A stretch of DNA of 12,131 nt from JAABQT01 sp036390555 (lineage in GTDB: Bacteria; Pseudomonadota; Gammaproteobacteria; Burkholderiales; SG8-39): NCBI GenBank assembly GCA_036390555.1, contig DASWBP010000102.1, positions 1-12,131 on the forward strand, given 5' to 3'. Positions 7,772 to 12,131 of the stretch are shown in pieces. The position numbers were made by a program, and so were the translations under genes. The notes beneath the pieces are model-generated. The model worked only from the letters and a program-made list of their open reading frames with translations, did not search any database and was not told where the DNA came from. Position 1 is the first letter of the stretch. Every line of letters starts with the position of its first letter.

Positions 7772-8260
7772 TTGGCGCCGTTCGTGCTCGCCGCGCTCGC
7801 CCTGCCCGCCGCCGCCGCAGGCTACGACGCCAACGGCGTCGCGCTCGGCGCCAGCGAGGCCGAGGTGCGCAAAGGCTTTCCCAGCGCGCATTGCCGTCCG
7901 CTGGAGTGGCAGTCGGCGGCGGCGGAGCGGCGCTGCGACGACGCGCAGGTGGTGCTCGCCGGCGCGCGCGCGCGCATCACCTTCTACCTCAAGGGCGACC
8001 GGGTGCAGGCCTTCGACGTGCGCTTCGAGGAGCGCGACCTGAAGCGCGTCACCGAGGAGCTGAAGAAGCGCTACGGCGCGCCGCTCGCGGAGTCGCGCGA
8101 CACCTACGAGCGGCGCGAGGGCGAGGCGCGCACCGTCACCAGGGTCCGCTGGGAAAAGGGCGAGGAGCGCGCCGTGCTCACCTCGCAGGAGAAGCGCAAG
8201 CGCGTTGACTTGAACGTCTGGCGCGGCAGGTTCGACGAAGAGATCTACCGCGTCCGTTAG
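7772..8260 (+). CDS. Small exported hypothetical protein, 5' end disturbed by the repeat
   Basis: The mature part GYDANGVALGASEAEVRKGFPSAHCRPLEW to the stop at 8258-8260 is a well-formed secreted protein of about 145 residues. Its two cysteines (AHC and RRC) could pair, and the opening 'GVxLGASEAEVRKGFP' resembles periplasmic proteins with a BamE-like helix. The hydrophobic segment LAPFVLAALALPAAAA should be a signal peptide, but no ATG or good ribosome site precedes it. The TTG at 7772 is a weak, uncharged start. The frame also stays open through the repeat back to a GTG at 7673 inside tag. ATT-CGG-GGG at 7763-7771 looks like a former ATG-CGG-GGG whose third base now belongs to the repeat. 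It may be poorly expressed or use a non-standard start. The following hydrolase gene is 13 nt away. Function is unknown. Confidence 0.65.
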   Translation: MAPFVLAALALPAAAAGYDANGVALGASEAEVRKGFPSAHCRPLEWQSAAAERRCDDAQVVLAGARARITFYLKGDRVQAFDVRFEERDLKRVTEELKKRYGAPLAESRDTYERREGEARTVTRVRWEKGEERAVLTSQEKRKRVDLNVWRGRFDEEIYRVR

Positions 8261-8273
8261 GGGGTCCGCGACG

Positions 8274-8855
8274 ATGCTCTCGAACGCGTACTGGGCGTTG
8301 GCGCACTGGCGGCGGGCGCTGTGGCGCCGCTGGCACACCGCGGACAAGTCGGTGTGGATCGCCGCGGGACTGGTGATCGGCGTGCTCGGTGCGCTCGGCT
8401 TCGGCATGCAGGTGCACGTCGAGCGCGAGGAGGACCGGCGCCTGGCCGCGCGCGCAGTCGAGCTCGAGAACCTGGAGTGCCTGGCGCGCAACGTCTACTT
8501 CGAGTCGCGCGGCGAGCCTCCCGCCGGCATGCGCGCCGTGGCCGAGGTCACCATGAACCGCGTCGCCTCCCGGCTCTACCCGAGCTCGGTCTGCGCGGTG
8601 GTCTACCAGAAGAACTGGGATCCGATCCGCAAGCGCTACGTCGGCGCCTTTTCGTGGACCGAGTTCGATTCGCTGCCGGAGCCGGAAGGCGCGGCCTGGC
8701 GCCTCGCGCAGGAGATCGCCGAAGCGGCCTTCTACCGGCGCGCGCCGGTGACGCTGCCGGGCGTGCTGCACTTCCACGCCACGCACATCCGGCCCGATTG
8801 GTCCAGGGAGAAGACGCAGGTCGCGCGCATCGGCCGGCACGTGTTCTATCGCTAG
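8274..8855 (+). CDS. Membrane-anchored SleB-type cell wall hydrolase
   Basis: This 193-residue protein has a basic cytoplasmic start (WRRALWRRWH) and one transmembrane helix at about residues 27-45. The C-terminal hydrolase domain (PF07486, Hydrolase_2) would lie in the periplasm. Its signature CLARNVYFESRGEPPAGMRAVAEVTMNRV spans about 69-97, with the probable catalytic glutamate E77 in YFESRGE. FSWTEFDS and the terminal GRHVFYR are also typical. The family is named after the Bacillus spore cortex-lytic enzyme SleB and cleaves peptidoglycan glycan strands. In non-sporulating proteobacteria it is thought to act in wall remodelling. AGGGGG at 8259-8264, overlapping the previous stop, serves as ribosome site. 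Its TAG shares CTAG with the stop of the opposing methyltransferase gene. Confidence 0.9.
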   Translation: MLSNAYWALAHWRRALWRRWHTADKSVWIAAGLVIGVLGALGFGMQVHVEREEDRRLAARAVELENLECLARNVYFESRGEPPAGMRAVAEVTMNRVASRLYPSSVCAVVYQKNWDPIRKRYVGAFSWTEFDSLPEPEGAAWRLAQEIAEAAFYRRAPVTLPGVLHFHATHIRPDWSREKTQVARIGRHVFYR

Positions 8856-9682
8856 CGCTTCACGAACTTGAGGGTGAAGCGGTCGCTCTCGCCGATGGCG
8901 CGGTATTTCTCGCGGTCCTGGTCCTTGAGCCGGTAGGCCGGCGGCAGCGTCCACACGCCCTCGGGATGGTCCTTGGTGTCCTTCGCATTGGCGTTCGCCA
9001 CCGAGGACCCCACCAGCCGGAAGCCGGCTTTCTCGATCAGGGCGACGGCAAAGTCCTGGCGGACATAGCCGCTTTTCATCTGCGCTTCCTGCGACAGGTC
9101 CGTGCGGCCGCGGTGGTCCACCACGCCGAGGATACCGCCCGGCTTGAGGGCCTTGTGGAACGCCGCGAGCGCGCCCTCGACCTCCTTGCGCTCCACCCAG
9201 TTGTGCAGGTTGCGGAAGGTGAGTACGACATCGGCGCTGCCCGCGGGCGCAACCTCGTGCAGGCCGGCGTTGAACTGCGTCACCACCACCTTGCCGTAGA
9301 GCTGCGGCTGCGCTTCTAGGCGCGCCAGCAGCTTGGCATGGTCGGCGAGGTACTGCGGCGCGGCGCTCGCGTCGCGGCTCGCCGCGACGTAGCGGCCCTT
9401 CTCCGCGAGGAGCGGCGCGAGGATCTCCATGTAGTAGCCGGCGCTGCCAGGCAGGATCTCGACGACCACGCTATCGGCGCGGATGCCGAAGAACTCGATC
9501 ACTTCGCGCGGGTGGCGGTAGGGATCGCGTGCGACGTTGGCAGGGCTGCGGTGCGGCGATGCGAGCGCACGCGCAAGCGTGTCTCCCTCGAGCGCCGGCG
9601 CGCCCGCGCAGCCGGCGAGCGCGAAGAGGGCGGCGCCGGCAAGCGCCGCCGCCCGCATGCCGCGCGTCGCGCCCGGCGGCAC
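8852..9682 (-). CDS. SAM-dependent methyltransferase-like protein with lipoprotein signal peptide
   Basis: This 276-residue protein has a class I Rossmann methyltransferase core. Motif I is VVVEILPGSAGYYMEIL, with VVLTFRNLHNW and LKPGGILGVVDHRG as the later strands; it looks like the COG4798 'predicted methyltransferase' group. The GTG at 9682 is chosen because GGAGG (9689-9693, minus strand) sits 6 nt upstream; the ATG at 9658 has no such site. Either start gives a hydrophobic segment ending in the lipobox LAGC (residues 22-25), so it should be a lipidated, exported protein. SAM is not expected in the periplasm, so the true activity is unclear. The start lies one base after the stop of the DUF4405 gene, indicating coupled translation. 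The stop overlaps that of the SleB-type gene. Confidence 0.85.
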   Translation of the reverse strand: MPPGATRGMRAAALAGAALFALAGCAGAPALEGDTLARALASPHRSPANVARDPYRHPREVIEFFGIRADSVVVEILPGSAGYYMEILAPLLAEKGRYVAASRDASAAPQYLADHAKLLARLEAQPQLYGKVVVTQFNAGLHEVAPAGSADVVLTFRNLHNWVERKEVEGALAAFHKALKPGGILGVVDHRGRTDLSQEAQMKSGYVRQDFAVALIEKAGFRLVGSSVANANAKDTKDHPEGVWTLPPAYRLKDQDREKYRAIGESDRFTLKFVKR

Positions 9683-9683
9683 T

Positions 9684-10022
9684 TCAGTCCTCCGCTTCCG
9701 CCTTTGCGGCGGCCGCGTCCATCTGCTGCGCGAGCTCGGGCGGGACGGTCTTGTGGATGGCGACCCCGTAGGCGGCCACCAGCAGCGCCGCGAGCACGCT
9801 GCCGTACACCGCGACCGAACGCGTCTTCAGGTGCGCGAGCAGGGAGCGGAAATTGAGCGTCAGGTGCGCGATCGCCGCGGCGACCATCAGAATACCGAAG
9901 GTCTTGTGCACCGGGTGCATCTGGATAGTGAACGAGGGCCGCTCGACGACGAACATCATGAGCCCGGAGGTCGCCATGGCGACGAAAGACACCGCCAGCG
10001 TGACAGCCGCGATCTTGCGCAT
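9684..10022 (-). CDS. DUF4405-like small membrane protein
   Basis: This 112-residue protein has three predicted transmembrane helices at about residues 5-26, 42-58 and 70-90. Histidines near the membrane, H36 and H39 (QMHPVHKTFG), H53 (IAHLTLNF) and H64, are arranged as in DUF4405 and cytochrome b561-like proteins, where such residues may bind haem. The ATG at 10022 has GGGAGG 6 nt upstream on the minus strand. The C-terminal tail is alanine- and acid-rich. The gene is directly followed by the exported methyltransferase-like gene (TGA, one base, GTG), so the pair is one transcription unit. Haem binding is not shown by the sequence alone. Confidence 0.75.
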   Translation of the reverse strand: MRKIAAVTLAVSFVAMATSGLMMFVVERPSFTIQMHPVHKTFGILMVAAAIAHLTLNFRSLLAHLKTRSVAVYGSVLAALLVAAYGVAIHKTVPPELAQQMDAAAAKAEAED

Positions 10023-10122
10023 CTAGCGCCTCCCGGACTTGACTGGTTTCACCTGCGCTTCCCAGCCGGGGATTCTGGCACAGGCGCCGCGGGCGCGAAG
10101 CGGGCCGGGCGCGCCGCGGGCG
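10023..10122. other. Intergenic gap with 13-bp GC-rich direct repeats
   Basis: The 100-nt gap between two minus-strand genes contains GCGCCGCGGGCGC at 10084-10096 and again at 10111-10123, plus a related CGGGCCGGGCGC between them. These are nearly self-complementary and could fold strongly after the lipoprotein gene stop, but no T-run follows on the minus strand. I see no clear promoter for the DUF4405 gene here. Confidence 0.4.
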
Positions 10123-11106
10123 CTAGCGGCCCGGCTCGGCCTCCACCTGCCACTGCCCGTCGTCCATCAGCACCAGCGGGCGGCGCGCGAAGGGCGCCGG
10201 CATGGCGGCGCTGCGCTCGATGCGCCAGTCCACGAGCGCCGGGCGCCAGAAGCTCTCGTTGCTTGCGGCGTCGATCACCAGGTAGGCCACCTCGCCGGCG
10301 CGGCATGCGAACGTCATGCTGCTGCTGCCGCCGAGGTAGCGGGCCGAGAACTCCAGCCCGTGCTCGCCGGCAGCGAGCCGCAGCGCCACGAGCGCCTCGA
10401 GCCATGGCGCGCGCGGATCGCCTGCGTGCGGCTCGGTGCCTTCCAGCCATGCGGCGCGGTCGTCGGCCTTCAGCCAGTAGGCGTGCGCGGTGCGCAGCGG
10501 CAGCCGGCGGGGCGCGCCGCCATCCACCGACAGCTGGTCGCCGCAGCCCCGTGCGCCGCAGCCAAGCACCACGGTGCAACCGCCGAAGTCGCGCGCGTCC
10601 GCCAGGAACGCGTCGCGGCGGCGAGGTGCAGCGAGCAGGTTCACGTCCCGCGCCCCCTCGGGGTCGAGGAAGAACATCAGCTCGCCGGCACGCAAGTGGA
10701 GCGAAGGGTGGTCGTGGGCAATCGGCGAGGTGTTGCGCCATGACGTGGGACGCCGAAACAGTCCACTTGCCACCGCGGCTGCCTGACCGTCGACGCCGTA
10801 GGCCACAAGGGTGAAGCGCTGCAGCTGGTCCGTCAGGCGCGCGAAGGGGATCGGCCAGGGCGTGACCGCGAAGACAGTTGCCGTATGCTCGCTGTCCGCG
10901 CGAAACAGGTCGAAGCGCCAGTAGTCGCTGGAAAGCCGCTGCGATCCGAGCGCGGCGCGCACGGCCGCCCGGTCCATCTTGCCCAGCGCGACCTCCGCCG
11001 ACCGGTCCGGGATGAGGGCCGCCGGATCGCGCGGCGAGGCGTGCTCGATGGCGCAGCCGGCGATCAGGGCCGCGCCGAGCGCGAGCAGGCCTAGGGGCGA
11101 GCGCAT
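10123..11106 (-). CDS. Hypothetical lipoprotein with a BamE-like N-terminal motif
   Basis: This 327-residue protein opens with MRSPLGLLALGAALIAGC, a clear lipoprotein signal with C18 as the lipidated cysteine. Residues about 40-75 (ALGKMDRAAVRAALG, then DYWRFDLFRAD) recall the helix-strand motif of BamE/SmpA-type small outer-membrane proteins. The rest is not recognised. A cysteine group, C177, C183 and C188 in GGCTVVLGCGARGCGD, could form disulfides or bind metal. No strong ribosome site precedes the ATG, but it begins only 10 nt after the YbaK-type gene stop, which suggests coupling. Likely site is the periplasmic face of a membrane; function is unknown. Confidence 0.8.
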   Translation of the reverse strand: MRSPLGLLALGAALIAGCAIEHASPRDPAALIPDRSAEVALGKMDRAAVRAALGSQRLSSDYWRFDLFRADSEHTATVFAVTPWPIPFARLTDQLQRFTLVAYGVDGQAAAVASGLFRRPTSWRNTSPIAHDHPSLHLRAGELMFFLDPEGARDVNLLAAPRRRDAFLADARDFGGCTVVLGCGARGCGDQLSVDGGAPRRLPLRTAHAYWLKADDRAAWLEGTEPHAGDPRAPWLEALVALRLAAGEHGLEFSARYLGGSSSMTFACRAGEVAYLVIDAASNESFWRPALVDWRIERSAAMPAPFARRPLVLMDDGQWQVEAEPGR

Positions 11107-11116
11107 CGGCAGCGGG

Positions 11117-11596
11117 CTACTTGATGGATTTCACCACGCCCGAGGTGAGCGCGGGAAGGCTCGCCGCGGCGAGCCTGAAGACGGCGTTAGGCGTACCGGC
11201 CGCCGCCCACACTTCGCCCAGCGCGAGCAGGTCCTCGTCCACGACGGTCGTGATCGGCTGCACATGGCCCACTGGGGGCACCCCGCCGATGGCGAAGCCG
11301 GTCTGCTCGCGCACGTAATCGGCGTCCGCCTTCTCGATCGCCTCGCCCAGGTACGCGCCGAGCCTCGATTCGTTCACGCGGTTGACGCCGCTCGCGATGA
11401 CGAGCACCGGCTTCCTGTCCAGCACGGTGCGAAAGACGATCGACTTGGCGATCTGCGCGACGGAGCAGCCAACGGCGGCGGCGGCGTCGGCCGCGGTGCG
11501 CGTGGAGGCCGGCAGCTCGACCACCTCGCAGGGCGCGCCGCGCGCGGCGAGCGCGTCGCTCACGCGTTGCGCGCTGCGGCTCAGCTCGGCTGCCAC
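11117..11596 (-). CDS. YbaK/EbsC-family aminoacyl-tRNA deacylase-like protein
   Basis: This 159-residue protein has the YbaK/ProX fold used to hydrolyse mischarged aminoacyl-tRNA, for example Cys-tRNA(Pro) by YbaK. The lysine of the QIAKSIVF motif (K51), equivalent to the key lysine of YbaK, is present. The downstream loop GFAIGGVPPVGH and the segment VIASGVNRVNESRL are conserved family features. The start is a GTG at 11596 with GGGAG about 8 nt upstream on the minus strand. It lies 24 nt after the NTF2-like gene. Which tRNA it edits cannot be told from the sequence. Length is typical for free-standing members. Confidence 0.9.
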   Translation of the reverse strand: MAAELSRSAQRVSDALAARGAPCEVVELPASTRTAADAAAAVGCSVAQIAKSIVFRTVLDRKPVLVIASGVNRVNESRLGAYLGEAIEKADADYVREQTGFAIGGVPPVGHVQPITTVVDEDLLALGEVWAAAGTPNAVFRLAAASLPALTSGVVKSIK

Positions 11597-11620
11597 GCGG
11601 TCGCTCCCGGACGCACGCGT

Positions 11621-12055
11621 TCAGCCGCGACTGTTGTCCACCACGCTGTGCCACCACAGCCGGCACTCGCGGCACAGCCCGTCGGCGCCGAACTCAGCGG
11701 CGAGGACGCCATCGAGCACGAGCCGCGGCAGCGGATCGCCCGGCTTGCGTGCGAGCAGGTTCGTGCCAGTGGACGCCGCCCAGATCTTGAAGAGCTCCTC
11801 GGAAGCCACCTGGTAAGTGACGTGCCAGTGCGCGATGCCGCCCGTGCCGGTGCGCGCCAGCACTTCATAGGACAGCCGCACGTCCTCCTGCAGCTTCACG
11901 CGCTGCCAGTACTGCGCAAGGGCGGCGTGCCCGCGCTGCGCGGCGAACGGCGTGTTGCGGTAGACGCCGTCGGCGGCGAAGAGCGCGCAGAACTTCTTCT
12001 CGTCGCGTCCCTCCCAGGCGGTCTTGTAACCCGCCATGAACTTATCGATGCTCAT
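11621..12055 (-). CDS. NTF2/SnoaL-like nuclear transport factor 2 family protein
   Basis: This 144-residue protein fits the NTF2-like cone fold. An N-terminal helix FMAGYKTAWEGRDEKKFCALFAADGVYRNTPF is followed by the second helix AALAQYWQRV. The curved sheet strands are VRLSYEVLA, IAHWHVTYQV, LPRLVLDGVLAAEFGADG and LCRECRLWWHSV. Such proteins include SnoaL-type cyclases, ketosteroid isomerases and many of unknown role; the 'W.GRD...F..LFA.D..Y...PF' start is standard. No substrate can be assigned. The ATG is 15 nt after the stop of the preceding gene, and GGAG lies about 10 nt upstream. It heads the visible minus-strand run after the truncated gene. Confidence 0.8.
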   Translation of the reverse strand: MSIDKFMAGYKTAWEGRDEKKFCALFAADGVYRNTPFAAQRGHAALAQYWQRVKLQEDVRLSYEVLARTGTGGIAHWHVTYQVASEELFKIWAASTGTNLLARKPGDPLPRLVLDGVLAAEFGADGLCRECRLWWHSVVDNSRG

Positions 12056-12070
12056 GCTCTGCCCGCTCCA

Positions 12071-12131
12071 TCATTTCAGCCCGATCTCCCGCAGCGTGTC
12101 GACGAGTTGCCGGCGGGCCGCGACGAAGTCC
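12071..12131 (-). CDS. C-terminal end of an unidentified gene (5' end outside window)
   Basis: Reading leftward from the window edge, one frame is open to a TGA at 12071-12073 and gives DFVAARRQLVDTLREIGLK, a natural-looking amphipathic C-terminal helix. The other two frames give arginine-rich or early-stopped peptides. It lies 15 nt upstream of the NTF2-like gene on the same strand, so the two are probably co-transcribed. Nineteen residues are too few to name a family. Confidence 0.55.
   Translation of the reverse strand, partial: DFVAARRQLVDTLREIGLK

Noticed and set aside
9537..10814. Plus-strand open frame of 425 codons across the DUF4405 and lipoprotein genes
   Set aside because: Arg/Ala/Pro-rich with no domain, crossing an intergenic gap; minus-strand genes here have signal peptides, lipoboxes and ribosome sites.

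Overview
The window is very GC-rich and densely coded. The gene families and the GGGGTCAGACCCC palindromes suggest a betaproteobacterium (Burkholderiales or Rhodocyclales-like). That placement is inference from gene content and style; no rRNA or other marker gene is present. No tRNA, rRNA, CRISPR array, insertion sequence or prophage gene was seen.

Layout. Positions 1-300 hold the 3' end of a DUF1801 (YdhG-like) gene, followed directly by a palindromic repeat. Positions 397-7715 hold one tightly coupled plus-strand operon: MarR-type regulator, acyl-CoA dehydrogenase, an exported protein of unknown function, a 2-aminobenzoate/benzoate-type CoA ligase, a Rid-family protein, a two-domain flavoprotein of the 2-aminobenzoyl-CoA monooxygenase/reductase (salicylyl-CoA 5-hydroxylase-like) type, and DNA-3-methyladenine glycosylase I (tag). 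Five of the six junctions overlap. The only gap, 44 nt, carries a GC-rich hairpin. A double copy of the palindromic repeat follows tag and runs into the 5' end of a small exported-protein gene, which is followed by a membrane-anchored SleB-type cell wall hydrolase. From 8852 to the right edge all genes are on the minus strand. In transcription order they are the end of an unidentified gene, an NTF2/SnoaL-like protein, a YbaK/EbsC-type deacylase, a cysteine-containing lipoprotein, a DUF4405 three-helix membrane protein and a methyltransferase carrying a lipoprotein signal.

How the genes work together. The core operon fits the aerobic CoA-dependent ('hybrid') route for anthranilate (2-aminobenzoate) described in Azoarcus evansii. 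The ligase makes 2-aminobenzoyl-CoA. The fused flavin monooxygenase and Old Yellow Enzyme-type reductase hydroxylates and reduces the ring to a non-aromatic oxo-enamine CoA ester. Beta-oxidation-like enzymes, here the acyl-CoA dehydrogenase, then continue. The MarR protein, first in the operon, is a candidate aromatic-CoA-responsive autorepressor. The ammonia-release step is the natural place to look for a role of the Rid-family protein, although it lacks the arginine of classical RidA. Hydratase and hydroxyacyl-CoA dehydrogenase genes expected for the rest of the route are not in this window.

The points most worth a second look are the Rid protein in this pathway, the exported protein translationally locked into a cytosolic CoA operon, and the palindromic repeat that sits right after stop codons and appears to have eroded a start codon.
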